Shown here piece after piece: positions 1 through 6,478 of a stretch of 7,281 bases of DNA (positions are counted from its first letter, which is position 1; every line of letters begins with the position of its first letter). The notes under the pieces are model-generated. The model saw only the letters and a list, made by a program, of their open reading frames with translations, ran no database searches and was not told the origin of the DNA. This stretch comes from Clostridia bacterium BRH_c25 (GTDB lineage: Bacteria > Bacillota_A > Clostridia > Lutisporales > Lutisporaceae): assembly GCA_001515955.1 (NCBI GenBank), contig LOES01000019.1, positions 1 through 7,281 of the forward strand, in the 5' to 3' direction. Made by a program: the position numbers and the translations under genes.

Positions 1-144
1 CCTGAACCAGTGGTTGTTCCAAATCCTGAACCAGTGGTGATCCCGAATCCTGAACCAGTGGTTGTTCCGAATCCTGAACCAGTGGTGATCCCGAATCCTG
101 AACCAGTGATTATTCCAAAGCCTGAACCACCGGTTATCGAGAAA
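1..144 (+). repeat. In-frame 24-bp tandem repeats encoding PEPVV(V/I)PN
   Basis: Six units of 24 bases start at 1, 25, 49, 73, 97 and 121, each opening CCTGAACCA. Units alternate between VVVPN and VVIPN, giving a 48-base higher-order repeat: units 1-2 and 3-4 differ by one silent base. Units 5 and 6 are progressively diverged (PEPVIIPK, PEPPVIEK). The array may continue upstream of the window. Near identity at the DNA level suggests recent expansion by slippage or recombination. Confidence 0.95.
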
Positions 145-789
145 CCACATATCCATGAAAGCAAGGTAGAGATTGAGATTGTAATCCCAAAGTGTCCGCC
201 AAAAGCTCCAATGGAAGAACCCTGCGAAATAGAAAAAGAGAAAATTGAATGTGAGGATATATATCAATACTATTGTGAAGATGACGATGATTATGAAGAG
301 GAACACAAGCATTATCATGAGGTGCATCATGAGCATGCTTTATATCCTTATTACAGCGGAGGAATGTACCGCAAATTGAAGAAGATATTGAGAAGGCTGA
401 GAAGGTATGAGCCTTTTGAAAAGGAGAGAGGCTATGACTGGTTCAAGGTCGGAGATGACATATACGAAATAAATAGTGTGACAGTGCCTTATATGGGTTA
501 TATGATGCCTTTGGGATATCCTTTTATGTCTGAAGGCTGCAGTATGATGATAGACAGGAAAGATTATATACTTGGTGTAAAATATGACGATAATTATGAT
601 GACGATGATGATGACAGAAAACGTGTAAGATATCTGATGTTTGGAGTGCCGGCAGTATATAGCAAAAAGAATGAGCAGTATTATAGATCCAAAGGGTTCA
701 TGAAATTCATGCCGCATAAATCCAAAGGATACGGATACTTCTTAATGTGCCTGGATATTAGAAACGGCATGCTGTGTCATATGGACTAA
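1..789 (+). CDS. 5'-truncated protein with PEPVVxPN repeats, His/Asp-rich linker and conserved-looking C-terminal module
   Basis: The frame is open from base 1, so the gene begins upstream; the GTG at 10 lies inside a repeat and is not a credible start. The visible 262 residues have four parts. First come six 8-residue Pro/Glu/Val repeats (bases 1-144). Next is a charged segment with HKHYHEVHHEH (304-336), a possible metal-binding or low-complexity tract. A basic stretch follows (KLKKILRRLRR). Last is a roughly 120-residue module beginning near WFKVGDDIYEI, rich in Tyr, Met and Gly, with an Asp run (586-618) in the middle and ending in LCHMD. No membrane segment is visible. The module reminds me of C-terminal domains of clostridial hypothetical proteins, some perhaps spore or surface related, but this is a weak impression. 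The extended PEP repeats would suit a spacer arm. Function unknown. A hairpin pair and a terminator follow the stop. Confidence 0.8.
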   Translation, partial: PEPVVVPNPEPVVIPNPEPVVVPNPEPVVIPNPEPVIIPKPEPPVIEKPHIHESKVEIEIVIPKCPPKAPMEEPCEIEKEKIECEDIYQYYCEDDDDYEEEHKHYHEVHHEHALYPYYSGGMYRKLKKILRRLRRYEPFEKERGYDWFKVGDDIYEINSVTVPYMGYMMPLGYPFMSEGCSMMIDRKDYILGVKYDDNYDDDDDDRKRVRYLMFGVPAVYSKKNEQYYRSKGFMKFMPHKSKGYGYFLMCLDIRNGMLCHMD

Positions 790-800
790 AGGCTTTTGAT

Positions 801-904
801 AGTGCCTCGTAAAGTATATCCCTTCTTGAGCGTGCGAGGCACTGAATTAAGGAAGTGCTATTTAACATTTGAAAGATTGAAAAGTGGTGATGTTAAAAAG
901 CACT
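801..904 (+). ncRNA. Two-hairpin RNA element, copy A (most divergent)
   Basis: Stem 1 is AGTGCCTCG (801-809) with CGAGGCACT (835-843), 9 perfect pairs around a 25-base loop that opens TAAAGTAT. The linker is GAATTAAGGA (844-853). Stem 2 is AGTGCT-A-TTTAACAT (854-868) with ATGTTAAA-A-AGCACT (890-904), 14 pairs and one A/A mismatch. Its 21-base loop opens TTGAAAGATT and has AGTGG near its end. The order and loop bases match the three other copies, but its stem 2 lacks the GYTTYGC sequence they share. It lies 11 bases after the upstream stop and runs directly into a terminator, so it could be a 3'UTR element, a separate small RNA, or the sensing part of an attenuator. Confidence 0.5.
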
Positions 905-956
905 AAAAGGCTGTCTCGGACTAATCAGGTTAGTTTGAAGCAGCTTTTTATTTTTT
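905..956 (+). terminator. Intrinsic terminator after copy A
   Basis: A long hairpin runs from AAAAGGCTG (905-913) to CAGCTTTTT (941-949), with an inner ACTAA/TTAGT stem and loop TCAGG (925-929). It has one mismatch and several G-U pairs, and is followed by a T-rich run to 956. It should end transcripts from the upstream gene and copy A. Confidence 0.85.
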
Positions 957-993
957 CATAATCTGTATAAATTTTCTATGAAAAAATATCCCG

Positions 994-1022
994 TTTTGTG
1001 TTAAAATTGAAACATATATAAA
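994..1022 (+). promoter_or_regulatory. Putative rodA promoter
   Basis: TTTTGT (994-999) and TATAAA (1017-1022) are 17 bases apart. The predicted start near 1029 would fall at the beginning of two-hairpin copy B, so the transcript would open with that structure. The -35 match is poor and the region is AT-rich, so this is tentative. Confidence 0.4.
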
Positions 1023-1025
1023 TTA

Positions 1026-1134
1026 TATTGAACGCACATAAGTATTTGCATCGGGTAGTGTGCGAATTCAATAACAATCAAGGAAACCGTTTTGCGGAAT
1101 TTGAATATAAAATTAAAATGTATCCCGCAAAACG
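1026..1134 (+). ncRNA. Two-hairpin RNA element, copy B, in the rodA leader
   Basis: Stem 1 pairs TATTGAA-CGCACA (1026-1038) with TGTGCG (1059-1064) and, after an AA bulge, TTCAATA (1067-1073). Its 20-base loop opens TAAGTATTT. The linker ACAATCAAGGAAAC (1074-1087) is nearly identical to that of copy C. Stem 2 is CGTTTTGCGG (1088-1097) with CCGCAAAACG (1125-1134), 10 perfect pairs. Its 27-base loop has TTGAA near the 5' side and AAATG near the 3' side. It ends 13 bases before the rodA ribosome binding site, a position suited to cis control of translation or mRNA stability. Confidence 0.62.
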
Positions 1135-1161
1135 CTGAATATACAGAAGAGGAATGATTTT

Positions 1162-2277
1162 GTGAAGATAGATAATCTTATAGATAGGAAACTGCTTAAA
1201 AACATAGATATAGGGATAGTAATATCCACCTTGCTGCTTATTATATACGGCTTTATATCTATCTCCAGTGCCACCCATATTACAAGCGGAGGCTCTATAG
1301 GCACTTTGAAGATACAAATAGTTGCCTTTATTTTAGGCATTATGGGAATACTGGTAATTTTACTCATTGATTATAAAACCTTTGGAGACAACTATATGCT
1401 TATATATGGAACTAATGTATTTCTTTTGGTGCTGGTACTGATAATAGGCTTTTCCACCAAGGGAACCAGAGGCTGGATTGACTTTGGACCGGTGAATCTG
1501 CAGCCCGCGGAAATAGTTAAACTCGGATATATTCTGACCTTCGCCAAGTATTTGGAAAAGCGGAAGGATAATTTGAACAAATTGATAAATGTGCTGCCTG
1601 CATTTTTGCATCTGTTTCTGATAGTAGGTTTGATACTTCTGCAGCCCGACTTTGGAACAGCGCTGGTATTCATATTTGTATCCATATTCATGTTGTATGC
1701 TGCAGGCTTAAGCTACAAAATAATAGCAGGCGCATTTGGTGCATTTCTGGTCAGCTTGCCGGTATTGTGGAAGTTTCTGAAGTCATACCAAAGGGACAGG
1801 ATACTTGTGTTTTTCAACCCTGAATTGGATCCTATGGGTGCGGGTTATCATGTAATACAATCAGAAACGGCCATTGGCTCGGGGCAGTTTCTAGGTAAAG
1901 GACTTTTTCAAGGCACACAGAACAATCTTGGCTTTATACCTGAGAGACATACGGACTTTATATTCTCTGTTATAGGAGAGGAGCTGGGACTGGTGGGAGC
2001 TTTGGTTTTATTGATACTTTTTATGTGGCTGGTGTTAAGATGCGTACACATTGCCAAGGTGTCGAAGGATGATTATGGAATGCTTGTATGCGTTGGTATT
2101 ATGGCCATGTTCCTCTTTCATGTATTGGAGAACATAGGAATGACAATAGGATTAATGCCGGTAACCGGTATCCCTCTGCCCTTCATAAGCTACGGGGGCA
2201 GCTCGCTGCTGACTAACATGGTTGCGGTGGGACTGGTACTTAATGTGGGTATGAGAAGACAGGTAATAAGGTTTTAA
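1162..2277 (+). CDS. rodA: RodA, SEDS-family peptidoglycan glycosyltransferase
   Basis: A 371-residue membrane protein with about ten hydrophobic segments, the usual RodA length. SEDS proteins polymerise lipid II into glycan strands in the cytoplasmic membrane; RodA works with a class B PBP and the elongation machinery. Visible motifs are GTRGWIDFGP (101-110), QPAEIVKL (114-121), QPDFGTA (161-167), GAGYHVIQSETAIGSG (226-241), HTDFIFSVIGEE (263-274, with Asp265 in the place of the essential SEDS aspartate) and IGLMPVTGIPLPFISYGGSS (329-348). The GTQ...FIPERHTDF context and NIGMTIGLMPVTGIPLPF favour RodA over FtsW or SpoVE, though this rests on motif style. The start is GTG, chosen because AGAGGA (1148-1153) lies 8 bases upstream; the ATG at 1154 hits a stop after three codons. 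It appears monocistronic, between its own leader (copy B) and a strong terminator. Confidence 0.93.
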   Translation: MKIDNLIDRKLLKNIDIGIVISTLLLIIYGFISISSATHITSGGSIGTLKIQIVAFILGIMGILVILLIDYKTFGDNYMLIYGTNVFLLVLVLIIGFSTKGTRGWIDFGPVNLQPAEIVKLGYILTFAKYLEKRKDNLNKLINVLPAFLHLFLIVGLILLQPDFGTALVFIFVSIFMLYAAGLSYKIIAGAFGAFLVSLPVLWKFLKSYQRDRILVFFNPELDPMGAGYHVIQSETAIGSGQFLGKGLFQGTQNNLGFIPERHTDFIFSVIGEELGLVGALVLLILFMWLVLRCVHIAKVSKDDYGMLVCVGIMAMFLFHVLENIGMTIGLMPVTGIPLPFISYGGSSLLTNMVAVGLVLNVGMRRQVIRF

Positions 2278-2287
2278 TATTGCACAG

Positions 2288-2341
2288 AATATGCATAGAA
2301 AGACTCCGGAGTTTAAACTCTGGAGTCTTTCTATGCATATT
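2288..2341 (+). terminator. Long near-perfect palindrome, probable bidirectional terminator after rodA
   Basis: The arms 2288-2314 and 2315-2341 pair over 27 positions with a single G-T wobble (2308/2321), centred on TTTAAA. The core GACTCCGGAG/CTCTGGAGTC is flanked by AAA on the left and TTTCT on the right, as in an intrinsic terminator. The T-run is short and buried in the extended stem. It begins 10 bases after the rodA stop. Confidence 0.75.
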
Positions 2342-2449
2342 AATGCACATGCATTATACTGATCATGTCTGTAAGACCGCATAAAACAACAGGTATAGCA
2401 TATGCAATGTATAAAAATAAAAAAAATTATATTAATTTGCAAATAGTAC

Positions 2450-2478
2450 TTGCATAAATATACAAATATTATTATAAT
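2450..2478 (+). promoter_or_regulatory. argGH promoter with overlapping ARG-box-like operator
   Basis: TTGCAT (2450-2455) and a perfect TATAAT (2473-2478) are 17 bases apart, predicting a start near 2485 and a short leader. TTGCATAAATATACAAAT (2450-2467) resembles the Bacillus ARG box (CATGAATAAAAATKCAAK from memory) and covers the -35 and spacer, so a bound ArgR/AhrC repressor would block polymerase. The argC promoter repeats the same design. Confidence 0.75.
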
Positions 2479-2518
2479 TATTATCAATCTAATATTTATA
2501 TTACAGGAGGTCATTAAT

Positions 2519-3763
2519 ATGGATTCAAATAAGAAAAAAGTTGTTCTTGCATATTCCGGAGGGCTGGATACTTCGATAATCATTCCTTGGCTAAAGGAAA
2601 ACTATGATATGGATGTAATAGCCTGCTGCGTTGATGTCGGCCAGGGAGATGAGCTGGATCCGGTAAAGCAGAAGGCTATAAGCACAGGAGCTTCCAAGGT
2701 GTATGTAATTGATGCAAGAAAGGAATTTGCTGAAGATTACATTATGCCTACTATAAAAGCAGGAGCGGTATACGAAGAAAAGTATCTCCTGGGCACAGCA
2801 ATGGCAAGACCGCTTATTGCTAAAAAGCTGGTGGAGGTTGCGGAAAAGGAAGGGGCAAAGCATATTGCCCACGGATGTACAGGCAAGGGGAATGATCAGG
2901 TACGTTTTGAACTGACCATAAAAGCATTGAATCCGGATATAAAGGTCATTGCTCCATGGCGTGAGTGGAGTATCAAATCCAGGGAGGAAGCCATAGACTA
3001 TGCTGCAGAAAGGGGAATACCCATACCTGTCTCAAAGGAGCGTCCCTATAGCATGGATAGGAACCTGTGGCATTTGAGTCATGAGGGAGCAGACTTGGAA
3101 GATACCTGGAACCCTCATCCTACAGATATTTATTTGTTGACTACGGCACCGGAAGATGCACCCGACAAACCGGAGCAAGTTGAAATAGAATTTGAAAAAG
3201 GGATTCCGGTAAAACTGAACGGGATTTCATATGATCCTATGACAATGCTTGAGGAGCTTAATGAAATAGGGGGCAGAAATGGTATCGGTCTCATAGACAT
3301 GGTTGAAAACAGACTGGTGGGAATGAAGTCAAGAGGAGTATATGAAACCCCGGGAGGTACAATACTTCATACTGCACACAAAGAGTTGGAGTATATAACT
3401 CTTGACAAGCAGACAATGCGTTTCAAACAGATGGTTTCCAATAAATATGCCGAGCTTGTATATGATGGACTGTGGTTTACGCCATTGAAGGAGGCGTTGG
3501 ATGCTTTCGTGGATCATACTCAGCAAAATGTTACCGGTACAGTTGTATTGAAGTTGTATAAAGGCTCCTGCACAATTTTCGGAATGGATTCCATTTACTC
3601 GCTGTACAATAAGGATTTTGCAACCTTCGGAGAAAACGTGGACTGTATTTATAATCAGAAGGATGCAGAAGGCTTTATAAATTTGTTTGGCCTGCCTATT
3701 GAAGTAATGGCACTGATGAAAAGGAAACTGGGCAAGCAGCAGGAGGAAAGGAAGATAGGTTAA
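2519..3763 (+). CDS. argG: Argininosuccinate synthase
   Basis: Joins citrulline and aspartate, using ATP (to AMP and PPi), to give argininosuccinate in the cytoplasm: the penultimate step of arginine synthesis. The 414-residue product is close to the usual 400. The N-terminal ATP-pyrophosphatase loop AYSGGLDTS is at 11-19. [18 protein letters not shown] (85-102) and [13 protein letters not shown] (119-131) are the other family signatures. The start is ATG 2519 because AGGAGG (2505-2510) precedes it by 8 bases and the family's N-terminus begins just before [10 protein letters not shown]. The frame stays open upstream to a TTG at 2450, but that lies within the promoter. The last residues (KQQEERKIG) form a short charged tail. 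The stop TAA abuts the argH ATG, so the two genes are co-transcribed and probably translationally coupled. Confidence 0.97.
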   Translation: MDSNKKKVVLAYSGGLDTSIIIPWLKENYDMDVIACCVDVGQGDELDPVKQKAISTGASKVYVIDARKEFAEDYIMPTIKAGAVYEEKYLLGTAMARPLIAKKLVEVAEKEGAKHIAHGCTGKGNDQVRFELTIKALNPDIKVIAPWREWSIKSREEAIDYAAERGIPIPVSKERPYSMDRNLWHLSHEGADLEDTWNPHPTDIYLLTTAPEDAPDKPEQVEIEFEKGIPVKLNGISYDPMTMLEELNEIGGRNGIGLIDMVENRLVGMKSRGVYETPGGTILHTAHKELEYITLDKQTMRFKQMVSNKYAELVYDGLWFTPLKEALDAFVDHTQQNVTGTVVLKLYKGSCTIFGMDSIYSLYNKDFATFGENVDCIYNQKDAEGFINLFGLPIEVMALMKRKLGKQQEERKIG

Positions 3764-5176
3764 ATGAAGCTATGGGGAGGAAGGTTCAATAAGGATACTG
3801 CAAGGATGGCTGAGGATTTCAATGCTTCGATTTCTATTGACTCCAGACTATATCTGCAGGATATAGAGGGAAGCAAGGCTCATGCACTTATGCTTGGTAA
3901 ATGCGGAATCATCAGTATGGATGAGGCAGCAGAAATATTAAATGCCCTGGAGGAAATACGGCTGGAGCTTGAATCGGACAGTACCAGCCTTACAAATGAT
4001 GCAGAAGATATTCATATGAATATAGAAAAGCTTCTTATTGAAAAGCTTGGGGAGACAGGTAAAAAGCTTCACACGGCAAGGAGCAGGAATGATCAGGTGG
4101 CTCTTGACCTTAGAATGTATCTTAGGGAGGAGAGTCGTACAATACTGGAGCTGTTCATGGAGCTTGAAGTGTTACTGCTTGACAAGGCGGAAGAAAACAT
4201 CGGCACTATTATGCCGGGCTATACCCACATGCAGAAGGCTCAGCCTGTTACCCTGGGACATCATTTCATGGCCTACTTTGAAATGTTCAAGCGTGATATG
4301 GATAGGTTTGCAGATTGTCTTAAGAGGATAGATGTAATGCCTTTGGGGAGTTGTGCCCTTGCAGGGACTACATATCCCATAGACAGGAGCATGGTGGCGG
4401 ATATTCTGAAATTCCCGGGTATTTCACTTAACTCCATAGATGCGGTATCAGACAGAGATTTCGCAATTGAGTTTATTAGCTGCTGCACCTTTGGAATGAT
4501 GCACCTCAGCCGTTTTTGCGAGGAGCTGGTCATATGGAGCACGGGAGAGTTCGGATATATAGAAATGGATGATAGCTACAGCACCGGCAGCAGCATTATG
4601 CCACAGAAAAAGAATCCTGACATTGCCGAGCTTATAAGGGGAAAGACCGGGAGAGTATATGGAGATCTGATATGCCTGCTGACTGTAATGAAGGGTCTGC
4701 CCCTGTCCTACAATAAGGATTTGCAGGAGGATAAGGAATCGGTATTTGATGCAGGGGATACCTTGAAGTCTTGTGTTTCTGTATTTACTCAAATGCTTGC
4801 GACAATGAATGTCAATAAAGACAAAATAAAAAGCAATCTAAAGGGAGGATTCCTGAATGCTACCGACCTGGCTGATTATCTGGTGCAAAAGGGATTGCCT
4901 TTTAGGGATGCTCATGAGATAGCCGGAAGGATAGTAAGCTATTGTATCATATGGAATAAAGAGCCTGAAGAGCTTTTGCCGGATGAATTTAAAAGCTTCG
5001 CTCCTTGCATAGAAGAGGAGGTCTTTGAGTTCTTGAAGCTTGAAGTATGTCTGTCAAGAAGAAATACTGAGGGAGGACCTTCTGCACAGCGAGTAGGAGA
5101 AGCAATAATGTGCGGCAGGGAGTTCATAAAGAGCTTCATGGAAAATGTTAAAACTTCTATGAATAAAGATGCATGA
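3764..5176 (+). CDS. argH: Argininosuccinate lyase
   Basis: Splits argininosuccinate into arginine and fumarate, the last step of arginine synthesis; a cytoplasmic homotetramer of the fumarase/aspartase superfamily. Visible features are the N-terminal KLWGGRF (2-8), HTARSRNDQVALDLRMY (103-119), GYTHMQKAQPVT (152-163, with His155 in the place of the general-acid/base His) and the superfamily signature GSSIMPQKKNP (275-285) carrying the catalytic Ser. No key residue is missing. At 470 residues it is slightly longer than the usual 455-460, mostly through the tail after GREFIKSF. The ATG directly follows the argG stop; AGGAGGAAAGGAAG (3741-3754), inside the end of argG, supplies the ribosome binding site. 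I see no clear terminator in 5177-5250. Confidence 0.97.
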   Translation: MKLWGGRFNKDTARMAEDFNASISIDSRLYLQDIEGSKAHALMLGKCGIISMDEAAEILNALEEIRLELESDSTSLTNDAEDIHMNIEKLLIEKLGETGKKLHTARSRNDQVALDLRMYLREESRTILELFMELEVLLLDKAEENIGTIMPGYTHMQKAQPVTLGHHFMAYFEMFKRDMDRFADCLKRIDVMPLGSCALAGTTYPIDRSMVADILKFPGISLNSIDAVSDRDFAIEFISCCTFGMMHLSRFCEELVIWSTGEFGYIEMDDSYSTGSSIMPQKKNPDIAELIRGKTGRVYGDLICLLTVMKGLPLSYNKDLQEDKESVFDAGDTLKSCVSVFTQMLATMNVNKDKIKSNLKGGFLNATDLADYLVQKGLPFRDAHEIAGRIVSYCIIWNKEPEELLPDEFKSFAPCIEEEVFEFLKLEVCLSRRNTEGGPSAQRVGEAIMCGREFIKSFMENVKTSMNKDA

Positions 5177-5252
5177 TTATTCCCTTACGGCTTCATAATT
5201 TTTAGGACAACATGAATATTCAGTCACTCTCCAAATTATTTTCGCTCAGTAC

Positions 5253-5281
5253 TTGCATAAATATGCTTATGATATTATAAT
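5253..5281 (+). promoter_or_regulatory. argC promoter with overlapping ARG-box-like operator
   Basis: TTGCAT (5253-5258) and TATAAT (5276-5281) are 17 bases apart. The element matches the argGH promoter base for base through AGTACTTGCATAAATAT and then diverges in the spacer before the same TATAAT. The ARG-box-like sequence is TTGCATAAATATGCTTAT (5253-5270). The predicted start near 5288 gives a leader of about 165 bases that contains two-hairpin copy C. Confidence 0.75.
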
Positions 5282-5331
5282 TATAATTATTAGAGAAATT
5301 GATAAGCAACTATTTTATTGATTATTTATTA

Positions 5332-5434
5332 TATAAATCGCACAAAGAAGATTACATAGAATAGAAGCGATTTATAACATCAAGGAAAACGTTTCGCACT
5401 ATTGAACAATTATGTAATGGATTTAGTGCGAAAC
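5332..5434 (+). ncRNA. Two-hairpin RNA element, copy C, in the argC leader
   Basis: Stem 1 is TATAAATCGC (5332-5341) with GCGATTTATA (5367-5376), 10 perfect pairs; its 25-base loop opens ACAAAGAAGATT. The linker is ACATCAAGGAAAAC (5377-5390). Stem 2 is GTTTCGCACTA (5391-5401) with TAGTGCGAAAC (5424-5434), 11 perfect pairs; its 22-base loop opens TTGAA and has AATGG near its end. It ends 4 bases before the argC ribosome binding site (AGGGAGAG). Stem 1 shares no sequence with the other copies yet pairs perfectly, while loop and linker bases are shared, which is the mark of a structured RNA. Confidence 0.66.
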
Positions 5435-5452
5435 ATATAGGGAGAGATATTT

Positions 5453-6436
5453 ATGATTTGGGTTGGAATTATAGGAGCAAAGGGATATTTTGGAGAAGCA
5501 CTCTCAAAATTGGTTGCAGGGCACCCGGAAGCTCAGGTCAGCACTGTAATGGACTTACAGGAGCTTTGTGAGGCCGAGGCGTATATGTGCGGCAGTAATG
5601 AAGCAAGACCAGGGTACTTGAGCATGGTAAATGCAATTAAGAAGTCAGACATTATATTTAATGGATTACCCGGCACCATAGCAAGGGATGTCTACTCAAA
5701 AGCAATTTCCTTCGGGAAAAGAATAATAGATATCAGTGATACGTACCATATGGGAGGCAGCATGGAAGGAAGTTCCGGAAGTGCATACCCAGGCTCAGTA
5801 TATGGTCTTTCAGAGCTTTATAAGGATAAGATGAAGAATGCATCCATAGCAGCAAATCCGAGCAGCTATTGCACCGGTGCCATATTGGGCTTGGCACCTC
5901 TTGCCGCTGATAATCTGATTGATATGGATTCTGCGGTTATTGAATCAAAATCAGGGATTACCGGTCTTAGGAGGAATGATAAGCTTGTAGAGACAGGTAT
6001 GACCAGCAACAGTGGCATAAAAATTTACAAAGTGGAGTGCATGGACTACGCAGAAGAAGTTAGTGAACAAATGTTTACACTGTTCGGAAGAGGAGCTTCT
6101 GTTTCATATACATCATATATAATTCCCGGAATTAAAGGGATTACTACAACTATAGAGGCAGAGCCCCGTTCAGCCATGGACGAAAGTGATATTATGGATA
6201 CCTATAGGAATTTTTACAAGTCAAATCCTTTTATTAAGGTTTGCAGCAATGGCATGGAAAATGAAATGAAAAACGGGTTTAATAAATGCTTCTGTAAAAT
6301 AGGGGCTTCAGTAGATGCGGATACCGGGAAAATAGCGGTGACTACTGTACTTGATGATGCGGTAAGAGGAGTTGCCAGTCAGGCAATACAGACAATGAAT
6401 CTCATGTGTGGTATTGATGGAAAAATTGGATTATAG
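5453..6436 (+). CDS. argC: ArgC-family N-acetyl-gamma-glutamyl-phosphate reductase homologue with altered active site
   Basis: Standard ArgC reduces N-acetylglutamyl phosphate to the semialdehyde with NADPH, early in arginine synthesis. Family support: the Rossmann glycine motif GIIGAKGYFG (5-14) followed by HPEAQV, NGLPG (70-74), IIDISD (91-96), VYGLSELY (117-123), SKSGITG (165-171) and the C-terminal VDADTGKIAV with GVASQAIQTMN (306-316). The oddity is at the catalytic site: the usual NPGCYPT reads NPSSYCT (135-141), so Ser138 replaces the nucleophilic Cys and a Cys sits two places later. The HRHxPEI stretch with the catalytic His reads ECMDYAEEV (195-203), and the usual PHL.P reads SYIIP. 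Length is 327, a little short. No frameshift is seen. It may be a variant enzyme, a paralogue with a new role or a regulator. AGGGAGAG (5439-5446) supports the ATG. It has its own ARG-box promoter and the copy C leader. Confidence 0.82.
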   Translation: MIWVGIIGAKGYFGEALSKLVAGHPEAQVSTVMDLQELCEAEAYMCGSNEARPGYLSMVNAIKKSDIIFNGLPGTIARDVYSKAISFGKRIIDISDTYHMGGSMEGSSGSAYPGSVYGLSELYKDKMKNASIAANPSSYCTGAILGLAPLAADNLIDMDSAVIESKSGITGLRRNDKLVETGMTSNSGIKIYKVECMDYAEEVSEQMFTLFGRGASVSYTSYIIPGIKGITTTIEAEPRSAMDESDIMDTYRNFYKSNPFIKVCSNGMENEMKNGFNKCFCKIGASVDADTGKIAVTTVLDDAVRGVASQAIQTMNLMCGIDGKIGL

Positions 6437-6440
6437 CACT

Positions 6441-6472
6441 AAAAATAAGTCACAAAAATGTGACTTATTTTT
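6441..6472. terminator. Bidirectional terminator between convergent argC and zinc-ribbon gene
   Basis: AAAAATAAGTCACA (6441-6454) pairs with TGTGACTTATTTTT (6459-6472), 14 perfect pairs with an AAAA loop. The T-run continues to 6474 on the plus strand and the A-run gives Us on the minus strand, so it can stop both convergent transcripts. Confidence 0.93.
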
Positions 6473-6478
6473 TTGCCG

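Noticed and set aside
1..144. Tandem repeats as a possible CRISPR array
   Set aside because: Units are directly adjacent without spacers, stay in frame and encode a Pro/Glu/Val repeat.
801..904. CsrA site as the full explanation of the AAGGA linker
   Set aside because: CAAGGA fits the CsrA core in copies B, C and D, but copy A has TTAAGGA, and CsrA sites usually sit in a hairpin loop rather than between two stems. Kept only as one possible partner of the RNA element.
1154..1165. ATG at 1154 as the rodA start
   Set aside because: It is out of frame and meets TGA after three codons; GTG 1162 gives the full RodA N-terminus.
2450..2518. TTG at 2450 as the argG start, giving a 23-residue hydrophobic N-terminal extension
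   Set aside because: The TTG is part of the -35 box and the stretch contains the -10 box. AGGAGG lies 8 bases before ATG 2519, and the family begins near that Met.
4038..4331. Open frame of about 97 codons within argH in another frame
   Set aside because: It lies wholly inside the conserved ArgH core, has no ribosome binding site of its own, and its translation shows no recognisable motif.
5213..5222. TGAATATTCA palindrome as a second ARG box before argC
   Set aside because: The half-sites match ARG halves but lack the usual four-base centre, and the site lies about 30 bases upstream of the -35.
5384..5397. GGAAAACGTTTCGC as a CcpA cre-like operator (also similar before rodA)
   Set aside because: The terminal bases do not fit the cre consensus. 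The pattern is missing in copies A and D, while the linker and loops persist, so the RNA structure explains it better.
5318..5452. T-box or other known amino-acid riboswitch in the argC leader
   Set aside because: No GGTGGNACCGCG-type antiterminator sequence, no long specifier stem and no terminator before the gene.
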